A stretch of DNA of 64,000 bases from Brachypodium distachyon. Its lineage: Eukaryota; Streptophyta; Magnoliopsida; Poales; Poaceae. Numbering within the stretch: position 1 is the first letter of the stretch; each line of letters starts with the position of its first letter. Positions 11,528 through 21,674 of this stretch are shown piece by piece. The DNA lies in the NCBI RefSeq assembly GCF_000005505.3, contig NC_016131.3, positions 3,472,001 through 3,536,000 of the forward strand. Direction: 5' to 3'. The translations under genes were made by a program, and so were the position numbers. The notes under the pieces are model-generated. The model did no database searches, was not told the origin of the DNA, and saw only the letters and a list, made by a program, of their open reading frames with translations.

Positions 11528-13311
11528 CTACTTCTGGTCTCTAATTTCTGTAGATGCGTCTCTAATTCTGCCATCTTCAGTGATGAATGAAATATCGGTA
11601 ATTGTCGCGGCCTTATCCGACTGCGGGAATCCGCTACCCATGGGAGGAGATGGGGCGTCCCCATTCCTTACAACAACGCTACCAATTCCAATATCAGTCA
11701 CTTTTCCCAACCTGTTGAACAACTTTGCAAGGTAATATCTCACGGTTCTTGGAGCCTTGTTGAAGCCATAGTGTATCCACCAATTTCCAGTTGACTTCTC
11801 CTGCCATTTCATAGGAGAAACTTGCATTATGCAAGTTGAATCTCACCCATGCCCAATTAAAAACATTATGCTCCACATGCCTAACAATTGCAAAGTACGC
11901 AAGCAAGATATAATTTGTTACTCTGAAAATTTTGATTGTAATCTTCTGTCGCTTCCCATTAACATCGGATGCATGCTTTATGGGAGTGCCCGGCACAATT
12001 TTTGATCCACTTGCAAGCTGGAATGCAGGACAAGCCATGTCATAGCACCCTGTGCGGTACGAATCTCTCTGTTTCATACATACATGAAAAACATGTCACA
12101 AATTGGTGTGCCATACTCAAGGAAGATATATAGTTCGAGTTCACGTGAAGAAACATACCGTCCAGGTAGTGAAGAAGTGAGTACGTGAATCCCCATAATG
12201 TCTTGGCCAAACCTAGGGAGAGCATTAGCGAACATTGAGTAGGTCCAAAACAACGATGGTAAGATAGGAGCAATTTCACGCATCCTTATCTAGGTAAATG
12301 TCAACTTACTTGCCATCCAACCCAAATTGCATTCACATCTATTTTGGGATCAGGCTGTCGATTATGAATCCAAATTCCTGTTAAGATACGGCCATCGCTG
12401 ATGTTGTGTCCATACACATCCATTATAGCCACAAGGCCAAAGTAGCTAGCAGGTGCTGTTTCATGTGTGGCAAACTGTGGAGGGATGACAGTTAGAAAGC
12501 TAAAAAATGAAAGGTCCAAAATATTGACATGCAGAAGGTTCTAGAATAGAGGAACTCACATAATTGATGCCACCGTCATTGTTTGATGGAAAAACTTGTT
12601 CATACCATGCCTGAGAGACTTCAAAGTGAGTATGCATTATAGACTTTTTATTCGTTGTAATAGGTTGTTTTGTAAATAAAAAAGATTGAAACATTTAGAA
12701 AATATACAATTTTTGAATAGGAAAATATGTCAGATTCAATTAAAAAAGGGGTCGAATGAACAATCACAGAGCATTACAAGGAAGATCAAACATGGGGTCT
12801 AGGACCCCTCATGCATGTATTTCCTTTGTGCGCAATCCTAGTCTACCAATAATAACCAAATAATCCACCCATATACAGTAGTATAAAATATCAAGATAGT
12901 AACATTATATACAGAAATACTCATCGGATACAATTAATTTGCCCAACTCCTATGACTTGGATGCTGCTAAATTTCCTTTCTATCACTAGAAGAGAAATGA
13001 ATATAGCACATAGATAGGCGTGTTTCCAGAATCCCCCTTCCTCTAATAGGAGAAGTTATCAAGCCCCAAAGACTCCATGTTGATCATTGTGTCCCACCTC
13101 ATGGTTCGTGCCACAAGTTTTTAATACATTGGTTAGTCAAATTTGTACTAAAACAGATTACTTGCGAGAAAAGGAAGTCCACGTACGTGTATTGATGAAT
13201 CAACAAGTTTACCTTTTTGATGGTTGGATGCAATTTGCCTCCTTGGATTTTATGAACAATGAAAATAACATATAGAGCAAGAATATATAATCCTAAATTA
13301 AGCTTAGACAT
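11528..13311 (-). CDS. Neprosin-domain (DUF239) secreted protein, copy A, C-terminally frameshifted
   Basis: Six exons (minus): 13311-13213, 12610-12560, 12474-12310, 12212-12159, 12068-11922, 11800-11528, giving 262 codons. The N terminus is a signal peptide (LGLYILALYVIFIV). Then come neprosin-family blocks: NDGGINYFATHE, NAIWVGWQ, PRHYGDSRTHFFTTWT, CPAFQLASGSKIVPG, NWWIHYGFN and PPMGSGFPQSDKAATITDI. Neprosins are glutamic-type peptidases of the secretory pathway/apoplast; activity is inferred only. The usual N-terminal activation (propeptide) region found in family members of about 400 residues is not seen. Compared with copy B, 8 bases are missing around 11560-11575. The frame shifts and hits TAG at 11528, losing the conserved Cys-rich end, which is still readable to 11458 in another frame. 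It may be a pseudogene or carry an altered C terminus. Confidence 0.75.
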
Positions 13312-13345
13312 GAGGAGATGCTGAGAGAATACAAGGGCTGGGTCC

Positions 13346-13353
13346 TTTATATA
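13346..13353 (-). promoter_or_regulatory. TATA box of neprosin copy A
   Basis: TATATAAA on the minus strand, about 35 bp upstream of the ATG at 13311. The 5' untranslated leader would therefore be very short. The equivalent position of copy B (16591-16598) reads CATATAAA. Confidence 0.55.
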
Positions 13354-14208
13354 GATGGGTTTCTGATAGGCATTTGTTACGAGAGATTGGATTTGGAATC
13401 TTCACAAATTAAATATGGGCACATAAATATACATGTAATTGTTATCTTTCAATAATTGATACATTACGAAAGATTGAGTATGAAATCTTCATTCTCTATC
13501 TAGCATTGAATATATATGGATAAGATGCAAATAAGGTCAATAAATGTGAGCATTAAAACAATTATACAGTATAACTTATAGCTCAGCAGAGTAAAATATG
13601 TCACGACTCATTGTTTAAGTTATACAGTATAATTTTTACCTGTTAAGAAAGAAGTTATATATTTAACGAAAGAGACTTTATAACTAGCAGCAGATGGTAG
13701 CTTGATGCTTGAAACAAATTATTACCCACCGACCGGCCGTAGTAACAGCAGAGCCTGAACAGCCCTGTTGCTGCCGATATCCATGGTGCCCGGCCCAATT
13801 AATCGAGTTCAGCATCATCCTGTGATCGGATCCCGATCCCGCCGGCGCCAGCAGTTTCGTGCTGCCCGTTCCGGCTGGTGCACCGTGCCATTGGCATTGT
13901 CGTAGGGGATCGGACTTGGAGGACATGAGGGACCGCGCGCGCTGGGCTGGAGCTGTGGATGTGGAGTACCCTTGTGGGGGTTGAATGAGGACGAACGGAA
14001 TCCGGATTGCCGCAGATTGTAACGAGTTCGAGAGCCGGAGTGTATTGATCAAAGAGGAGATTGGCAGTAGACTCGTAGTCCAACTAGTACTCACTCTCCC
14101 CGTTTGACCCTCAGACTTTTCTTTGACGTACGCCTACATGTACACCGTCGACTCAAGATAAGTACACCTATTATGAAAACTATTTCCATAACTGAATTGA
14201 TTTTCGTA

Positions 14209-14289
14209 TTCTCTCCAATACATAAAAAGTACCATATATTTTGTACTTTGTACTAAATGGATGACACTTTTTATGGATCGGAGGGAGAC
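14209..14289. mobile_element. Short Stowaway-like MITE in duplication copy 2
   Basis: Fold-back of about 80 bp. The left arm is CTCTCCAATACATAAAAAGT; the reverse complement of the right arm is CTCCCTCCGATCCATAAAAA. It resembles the element at 2219-2312. It is absent from the matching place in the first duplication copy, which dates it after the duplication. Confidence 0.65.
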
Positions 14290-14689
14290 ATAGAATTCTA
14301 ATACGTTTTGCTATAAACTTGATCAGAAATTCAAAAATTTACTTCACAAAAAAAATTCAAAAATCTGACAGTCGACAAAATATGTATGTGCTATATTTTG
14401 AAACCAAGAAATGATTCGCTAGATCAATGGTCAGACGGATTGTTTTTGTTCATGGGCCATTCAAGCACTCTGGTATTTCTCTCTTTTATGGTCAGCTGGT
14501 TGTTTTCCCCCAACAAGCCATGTTAAGTTTTCAATTAAAAAACTGGGCCAAAGATCTAAAACACACACGAAGCATTCAGACTCACGTTTCAGAAGAAAAA
14601 CAACATGATATTGAAGGCAGAAGATTATTCATTTATTCTCATGTGTTTACATGATTGATGGCATTGCATCATGTACCTATGTGTAAAAT

Positions 14690-16557
14690 CTACTTACATC
14701 CTCCAGGCCTTCCATAAGAGCATTTCGCACCTTCGACAGATGTGATAGAGTAACAGCTACTCTTGGTCTCAAATTTCCGTAGAGGCACATCGAAACCAGT
14801 GATTCTACCATCTTCATTGATGAATGAAATATCGGTAATTGTCGCAGCCTTATTAGACGGCAAGAATCCGCTACCCATGGGAAGAGATGGGGTGTTCCCA
14901 CTCTTTCCAACAACGCTACCGATTACAATATCAGTCGCTTTTCCCAACCTGTCGAACAACTTTGCCGGGTAATAACCTACAGCTCTTGGAGCGTTGTTGA
15001 AGCCATAGTGTATCCACCAATTTCTAGTGGTCTTCTCCTGTCGTTTCATAGGGGAAACTTGAATTATGTAAGTCCAACCTCACCCATGCGGAATTCAAAC
15101 ATCATGCTCCACATGCTTAACAATTGCAAATTATGCAAGCCAGATACAATATATTACCTTGAACACTTTAATTGTAATCTTTTGTCGTTTCCCGTTAACA
15201 TCGGAGACAGGCATTATGGGAGCGCCTGGCACTATTTTTGATCCACTTGCAAGCTGGAATGCAGGACAATCCATGTCAACGCACCCGGTACGGTACGGAT
15301 CTCTCTGTTTTTCATACATACACGAACATGATGGTTACAATTTTCTGTCACACTCACGGAACATATATAGTATGAGCCCACATGAAGAAACATACTGTCC
15401 AAGCCGTGAAGAAGTGAGTACGTGAATCCCCATAGTGTCTTGGCCAAACCTAGGGAGAAACTCAAGAGAATTAGCAAACATTTAGTAGGTTTGAAACAAT
15501 GATGGTAAGATAGCTAGAAATTGTACACATCCTCATCTAGGTAAATGGCAACTTACTCGCCGTCCAACCCAAATTGCATTTACATCTATACTGGGATCGG
15601 GCTGTCGGTTATGAATCCAAATTACTGTTCTGATATGACCATCGGTGATATTGTGTCCATACACGTCCATTGTAGCAACAAGGCCAAAGTAACTACCAGG
15701 TTGTGTTTCATGTGTGGCAAACTGTGATGGGACGGCGATTAGATAGCTAAAAAAGTAAAGGTCATGAAATATTAACTTGCAGAAGGTTTACAGTAGAGGA
15801 ACTCACATAATTGATGTCACCGTCATTGTTTGATTGAAAAGCTTGTTCATACCATGCCTGAAAACATTCTCTTTGTAAATAAAAACTGATTTGTTTTATA
15901 ATAAAAGAGGGCAACATATTTGTCTGATCATATTTTAAAAAAATGTAGAACGAACAATCACATCACAAAGCATAACAGGGAGGTCTAACCATGGGGTCTA
16001 GGACCCCTCTCGCATGTATTTCCTTTGTGCGCAAGCCCCATCTACCATTAGTAACCAAATAAACCACTCAACTATATTACTAGTATTAAATATCAAGATA
16101 GGAACCTTAATTATATAAATAAATACTCATCAGATACAATTAGTTTGTCCAACTCCTATGACTCCGATGTTCCAAAAGTTTCCTTTCTATCACTACAAGA
16201 GAAATGGGTATATCACATAGTTGGGCACCCCTCTACAATGCCCTTTCCTCTAATAGATCAGAAGTTTTGAAGCCCTGAAGACTATCATATTACCCAAAAT
16301 GAAGAATCCTCTCTATGTTCATCATAGTGTCCCATCCCATGGTTCGTGCCACGACTTTCTAATACATCGGCTAGTCAAATTTTTGTACTAAAACAATCAA
16401 ATTACTTGCGAAAAAAGAAGAAGTGCATGTATGAGTGTCGATGAATCAACATGTTTACCCTTTTGTTGGTTGAATTCAATTGGCCTCCTTGGGTTTGATG
16501 AACAATGAAAATAACATATATGGCAATAATATATAATCCTAAATTAAGCTTAGACAT
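14690..16557 (-). CDS. Neprosin-domain (DUF239) secreted protein, copy B
   Basis: Six exons (minus): 16557-16459, 15857-15807, 15721-15557, 15449-15396, 15304-15158, 15037-14690, giving 287 codons. Exon lengths equal those of copy A except the last. It starts with the same kind of signal peptide (LGLYIIAIYVIFIV). It keeps the complete neprosin C terminus, ending SSCYSITSVEGAKCSYG and GGCK. As in copy A, the propeptide region of larger family members is missing between the signal peptide and the AWYEQ block. Exon 3 ends IWVGRR where copy A and the family have IWVGWQ, so two conserved residues are changed. Function is inferred as a secreted glutamic peptidase-like protein. Tandem partner of copy A, same strand, 1.4 kb apart. 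Confidence 0.8.
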
Positions 16558-16590
16558 GATGAGATGCGAGCAAATACAAGGGTTGAGTCC

Positions 16591-16598
16591 TTTATATG
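16591..16598 (-). promoter_or_regulatory. Putative TATA box of neprosin copy B
   Basis: CATATAAA on the minus strand, about 34 bp upstream of the ATG at 16557. It aligns with TATATAAA of copy A and is one base weaker. Confidence 0.45.
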
Positions 16599-16735
16599 GA
16601 CAACTTTTTGATAGCCATTTATTACGAAAGACTGGATATGAAATCTTCACAGATATGGGCACATAAATATGCATGTACTTATATATATATTTTCAATAAT
16701 TGATACATTACAAAATATTGAGTATGCAATCGAAT

Positions 16736-17810
16736 ACTCCATGTAGATCCCGGGTTCCTCGGGTGCCAAAATCGGTGCCTTCCTTTTGGCGATCGCGCGG
16801 ACATGGTGGGCCTTTGCATACTAGTATCTTTTGGCTGGGCTACTAGTATCTGCGGAGTATATGGCCCATATCCCTAGGCGTCTGGGCATGTATTGAAAAG
16901 GTCTTGGATTTGGCCCAGGTACGGTGCGGGAGAAGCCGGACGTTGGTGCAGGATAATGTTGGACTGAATCTTTTTTTTATTACGGTTACAAACGGACCAG
17001 CCCAGTTATTCACAGATGGGTCTTGGGCCAGTCAAGCGCAGGTACATGTCATCTTCGGGTCGCGAGCCTGAGAACGGAAATGGCGGTCCCGGGCCAGTCA
17101 AGTGCAGGTACATGTCATATTTGGGTCGCGAGCCTGACAACGCAAATGGCCCAGGCCAACCAGTGAGGTTATGGGCCGGAGATGAAGGTGGAGAAGGTAT
17201 AACACGGACCGTTACGATAACTGTCATCGGGTTTCCTGCTTATCTGGACGTATAAGCAGGATTCTGATGGCCGGTTTATTTTTAATCCTTTTTTTTCGAG
17301 GTTTCATGTTTTGGTTTACGTATCATTCACCGACGACAATGTATCAATTTGGCCAATAAGTCGGCTTTGCTGGTACTATGATTAGTGAACAAGTTTGGGA
17401 TTAGTCAAGCCCAGTATAGATGGGTCGTAGCATCTCGGACATCTGGGCGACGGGACGGGCCACCTATGGGATTTCACTGTTGGTAGTGCGCATTCAATGC
17501 TAGCACGAACCTGGCTGACGGGATGAACCATCGATTTTCGCCGGAAGTGACCATTTTGTGGTTACAAGTTCGCGTCCGTTAGAATTTACCCGCAAGCTGA
17601 TCGCTCCTCACGAGAATGTCAGAGTTGTAGTCGGCCTCCTGGAGACCCGCATCGGCATTGGCTATCACAAACCCTGGTCGCGTGGCTCCCTCCATATAAG
17701 AAATAACCGAGAGAGCACCCCCAGACAGCTCAGAACGAGCAACAAGCGTTCCAATTTGTCCAATAACTAGAGACACATAGATATCTCCCGGCCGCAAGAG
17801 AGGCCTCTCG
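16736..17810. other. Intergenic spacer with a 66-bp tandem duplication
   Basis: Holds no supported gene. Two adjacent copies of a 66-bp unit (17025-17090 and 17091 to about 17156) share GGGCCAGTCAAG and GGGTCGCGAGCCTGA. A TATA-like TATAAG at 17695-17700 lies 111 bp upstream of the next ORF's ATG. Confidence 0.5.
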
Positions 17811-18275
17811 ATGGCCGGCAACAAGCGTCCAGGCGGGCCCATCAAATATCCCTGGTGGCTCCAGTCCTCGTCGGCTTCCTCTTCTCGCCTAGACCCAACT
17901 GGCGCATCCGCCGTTCCGATATCTCGTCGATCGAAGCTCCGGCTTTCTGCGGTGTCCCCCCCGCCGCCAAAGGAAGGCAAACCTATCAAGGCGGTTGAGG
18001 CCGTGGACGAGGCATCAAAGCCACACGCCCTCGCCGAGGAGTTTGACCGAGCGATGGAGGCCGCGAAAGAGGCCTCTATTGCAACCAAGGCTGAGGAGGA
18101 CGCCAACCGGAAGCCCATCCTCATCTCAGATTGGGAGGTGGAACAGGAGGACGACCGAGCCGAAGAGGAGGAGGAGGAAGAGGAGGACGGGGACTACTGG
18201 ACAAACGAGGATGAAGAGACGCCTTTGGAAGAAGGACCCGAAGTGATAGTCATCCTGTCGGATGACGAAGCATAG
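17811..18275 (+). CDS. Acidic orphan protein, 154 aa
   Basis: Single uninterrupted frame starting MAGNKRPGGPIKYPWW. The first half is basic and Ser/Pro-rich; the second half is strongly acidic (a Glu run near residues 123-131) and ends VIVILSDDEA. I recognise no domain. Supporting signs are a TATA-like element 111 bp upstream, an ATG in a plausible context, and a composition shift that looks like protein rather than random frame. The acidic tail may mediate basic-protein binding, but this is speculation. It converges with the GRF zinc-finger gene on the opposite strand, 453 bp apart. Confidence 0.5.
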   Translation: MAGNKRPGGPIKYPWWLQSSSASSSRLDPTGASAVPISRRSKLRLSAVSPPPPKEGKPIKAVEAVDEASKPHALAEEFDRAMEAAKEASIATKAEEDANRKPILISDWEVEQEDDRAEEEEEEEEDGDYWTNEDEETPLEEGPEVIVILSDDEA

Positions 18276-18728
18276 CAGCCGTTGCAGTAATATGGAAGAT
18301 GTTGTCGATGCCTTGACTGAACGCGTGTCAATTTTTATTTTTATCTCTCTATCAATGAGTTCTGCTAAGGCATTAGCCATTTTAAGTTATCAGATGTTAG
18401 TTCTATCGTAATATGTAACATTTCTATGGTGTAGCAAGTCACATTAATAGTCAAGCATCGTCAACTTCCTTTTAGAAAAGACACTCTGAGTTCATCGTCT
18501 CACAACGTCAATTAGGTTACATGCATGGATCACTGTTAAATGATTACTTATTCTTAGCCAACATCCAAGCCGCCCAAACAACGGCAACCATGGACTCGCA
18601 GAAGCCTTTGCTCACACGCACAGTAGCCGCGAGGCTATACTCCCCTGCATCTATTGAACCCACGCTCCCGTTAGCTGACCCCGTCTCCACGCTTGAGCAA
18701 TTCCGAATCCTGGCGCATGATGCCCATC
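18276..18728. other. Convergent intergenic region
   Basis: 453 bp between the acidic ORF and the GRF gene. The part from 18544 contains open frames on both strands, probably a decayed 3' extension of the GRF gene. No other feature was seen. Confidence 0.4.
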
Positions 18729-19028
18729 TTAAGTAGCAAAATTTGCGTACTCGTCTATCCAGTACCAGAAATCGCAGCCTTCGAACTTCGGCTGCAGAGA
18801 AATGTTGCCGACTGTAGATCATATGAAAGGGATCGCACTTGATAGGTTAACCGAGCAATGAGAAGATAACTGCGCGGATCTTACCCCGTGGTTGATGCAC
18901 TTAACGAAATCCCGGTCCTTGTTCTCTTCGGTGCTGGAAGTGTACCGCTTGACCCGCCTAAAGCCGCAGCTTGTGCAGTTTATCAGTGGTAGGGGGCCGA
19001 ATGTTAGATGCAGTCGCTCGGTAGCCAT
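18729..19028 (-). CDS. Small GRF-type zinc-finger protein
   Basis: Two exons (minus): 19028-18885 and 18791-18729, with a GT-AG intron, giving 68 codons. The sequence matches the zf-GRF pattern: CTSCGFRRVKRYTS, then DRDFVKCINHG, then after the intron GCDFWYWIDEY. The putative zinc ligands (Cys-x2-Cys ... Cys ... Cys) are all present. GRF fingers bind single-stranded DNA in larger repair proteins; plants have many short stand-alone versions of unknown role. The stop right after IDEYANFAT is early. A +1 frame continues with LLLKMGIMRQDSELLKRG, resembling the helical tail of longer relatives, so one lost base may have truncated it. Confidence 0.6.
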
Positions 19029-19463
19029 GGATTCGCCGCTAGCGATCGGAGTAGGACGCAGTTTTCAGCGCTTTTATTTTTCGCGAGCGAAGTCGCTGCA
19101 CTGGTTTTCCCTTTTTTGTAGATCAGGGGATTCGCTGCATCGTTGGTGGGTATCTGGGCATTGTTATTAAATGAAGTTGTTGGAGCCGTCACCAATACGC
19201 ATTCATGAACCTTGCTCCATGAAGTACCCCCCCCTCCACCCGACCAACATCCCAAAATTAGACCCTGACCCATTATCATTTCCCGAACCGTCCCTGGCTA
19301 AGCTGGCCCCGTTTGTGGTAGGCCATCATGGAAGAGCACCCGAAAACACCAGGTAAAGAACGGCTTTTCATGTATGCATCACTCAGTTTTCGTACTTAGC
19401 TGTAGGGTAAGTTGGTTTTTACGTATGATTCGACCTGCTCAGGCACTGCGCATGAGACCCGTG
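19029..19463. other. Intergenic, left flank of the gypsy element
   Basis: No gene or element recognised. The sequence changes at 19464, where the LTR begins. Confidence 0.4.
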
Positions 19464-20065
19464 TGTCGCACCAGTGGCACCCCGGGGACAACCGTTGCAC
19501 GACGCGTGGACCTCGTCGTCGAGTTCTCGGGAGGATTTCACCCCGAGCGGCAACTACAAGCAGCCCGGCAAGCTACCAGCCTTGAAGGGCTAGCGGGGCT
19601 TCGGGAACCCGCCTGGACACCTCCCGGGAATTCGCTTGTCGGGAGGAGGGGTTCCCGAGCGCAGTCCCGCCTGGGCGCCTCCCGGGAAGTCACTTGCTGG
19701 GAGAAGAGGTTCCCGGGCGCAGACTCCCACCGCGAGGGTGGGGCCGAGCAGGCAGAGCAGCGACGCCACGTGGGCGCGCGTTGGGCGCCCAATGTGCAGT
19801 CTCACCAGAGCAAGGAGTGAGCCGCACGGCACACTCAATAAGCTGACAGAAGGGGCGTTATCCGTCTTGTCGGACAAACAGTGGTTGTCCAGTCCTATTC
19901 TCTTAGGCACTAGACCCCTAGCAGCGGGGTTGACGCTCATGCATGCATGCCAGCGCACCAAGGAGGAGTTGCTCGAGCTCCTTGCTCGCCACTTGTAAAC
20001 CATGCATCGTGGCACCTGTGGTATCCCCTTGGCTATAAAAGGAGGACCCCCGCCAATGGTCAAAG
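19464..20065 (+). mobile_element. Ty3/gypsy LTR, left part (plus orientation), split by CACTA
   Basis: Starts TGTCGCACCAGTGGCACC. It is homologous, in opposite orientation, to the LTR at 32898-33849 but lacks about 24 bp near the 5' end. It contains the U3 region with duplicated GGGTTCCCGGGCGC-type blocks and the LTR promoter TATAAAA at 20034-20040. The CACTA element enters 26 bp after the TATA box, at about the expected transcription start. The rest of the LTR resumes at 30896. Confidence 0.8.
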
Positions 20066-20351
20066 CACTACTACAGAAAACCCCATCCGTGATCCCCCTC
20101 CAGTGGCGGTTAAAACGGACCAAAACACACACCGCCACTGGAGGCCTCTCGAGGCATCCACGAGGGCTACCAGTGGTGGTGATAGTCACCGCCACTGGTG
20201 CTACACCAGCAGTGGCGGTGATTTTGTTCACCGAAACAAATCACCGCCACTGATGCTGTAGCACTAGTGGCGGTGACTATCACCGCCACTGGCGCTGCTC
20301 GTGGATGCCCCATATTTTAGCAATGGCGGGCACCTGAAAAAACCGCCATTG

Positions 20352-20823
20352 GTGAGTCCGCACCTGATGGGTTAGCTACTCGGCCAACCGTGACCTTCCC
20401 TTGATCGCTGCAGTACCAAACTGATCGCGTTTCGTACTCCAGCGGCCTGGGAAGTCATTGTTGACTGGTTAGCCACCGATAGGATGGGCGGCCGAATCCA
20501 TTTTATGTTGGTCAGATCGTCTGTAAACAAGCAAGGTGGGACTAAATTTCTCAACAGTGGCGGTTGTTCCTTTGTCACCGCCACTGGCTGTCTTCTAGTG
20601 GCGGGTCCAATAAAATGACCGCCACTGGTGAGTCGGCACGTTATGGGACTACCCAGTCAACAGTGATCTTCCCTTAGCCGCTGGAGCACCAAACTGATCC
20701 CGTTTGGTACTCCAGCGTAAGGGGAAGACACTGTTGACTGGGTAGCCACTGATAGGATGGGCGGCCGAATCCCTTTTATGCTGGTTAGATCGTTTGTAAA
20801 CAAGCGAGGTGGGACTAAAGTTG
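20352..20823. repeat. Tandem subterminal repeat with long hairpin
   Basis: Two ~200-bp units at 20352-20550 and 20628-20823 share GATAGGATGGGCGGCCGAATC and an AAGC(A/G)AGGTGGGACTAAA block. Within the second unit, 20649-20745 folds as a nearly perfect hairpin with ~45-bp arms: CTACCCAGTCAACAGTG pairs with CACTGTTGACTGGGTAG. The corresponding hairpin in the first unit is more degenerate. A related stretch recurs at 25010-25060. Confidence 0.8.
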
Positions 20824-21295
20824 GGGAACTAGTGGGAGATCACCAGTGGCGGGTATAATCTTACCCACCACTGGTGAGGCCGCCAGTGGCGGTTTATTTC
20901 TCCGCCCGCCGCTGGAGGTCACCAGTGGCAGTTATTCAGTTTGCCCGTCACTGGAGACCTCACTATATATAACCCCTGTATGAGCGCTAAGCTGTTCAAG
21001 CTCGCGCGTCTGTCTTCGACCAGCTGCGGCTCTGCTTCTCACCGGTGAAGCCCTGCCAAAATTTGATGGCGGCGGCCGGAAGGTAGCTCCCCCCCCTTCT
21101 CCTCCCTCTTCCTCTCCCTTCTTCCTCCTCCTATTCTTCTCCAATTTTGCAAAATGGCCATTAATGGTGCCTTGGCCGGCGGCGGGAAATTCGGCCCCGA
21201 TCTCTCTCCGGCGACTCTCCCGGGCTGCCCCCGCTGTCTCTGGAGCTCCTCCTCACCCTAGTGATGATCCTCCCTCTCTCTCTCGCTTTAATTTT

Positions 21296-21368
21296 GCTCG
21301 GATGAGCTCCCTCTCTCTCTCTAGCTCTCTCTCTCTCTGCAGCTCTCTCTCTAGCTCTCTCTCTATAT
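21296..21368. repeat. CT-rich microsatellite
   Basis: Nearly pure CTCTCT tract broken by AG dinucleotides, in the likely 5' leader region of the CACTA transposase gene. Confidence 0.75.
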
Positions 21369-21674
21369 AGCTGGTATGGGGGAGCCTAGCCCCTGGGGGT
21401 TAGCCCTAGGGTTAAGCTTAACCTCGGGACCGGTGTACGTGCATGTTCAAACATATTGAATGTGTGTTGACACCGGCTTTCGTGCCGTGTATTTCTTATG
21501 TGATGTGATACCGGCCGTCGTGCCGATGTGGGTGGGGGTAATTTGTTTTTGATGCAGGCATCGAATTTCGTAGTGCAAAATGCTATTTTTTAAGCAAAGG
21601 TCATGCCGAAATTTTTCATTTTTGTCGAGCAAGCTGATTTGTTTATTTAAAAAAAAAATTGTGTTGTAGCTCGA

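Larger units (their letters stand above)
9265..16735. repeat. Tandem segmental duplication (about 4.3 kb and 3.2 kb copies)
   Basis: Copy 1 spans about 9265-13500; copy 2 spans about 13560-16735, in the same order and orientation. Copy 2 starts inside sequence matching intron 3 of the SEC12-like gene (13560-13722 against 9265-9410). It then jumps to intron 1 (13725 against 10253) and to the upstream region (13770-14110 against 10790-11000), having lost exons 1-3. It ends with a full neprosin gene. Copy 2 also carries a MITE (14209-14289) absent from copy 1, so that insertion came after the duplication. Confidence 0.85.

Noticed and set aside
11761..11830. Splice acceptor at TGCAAG near 11821 for the last neprosin exon
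   Set aside because: It breaks phase with the previous exon. The GGCAG acceptor before 11800 keeps phase and gives the family sequence EK(S/T)TGNWW; the same holds in copy B.
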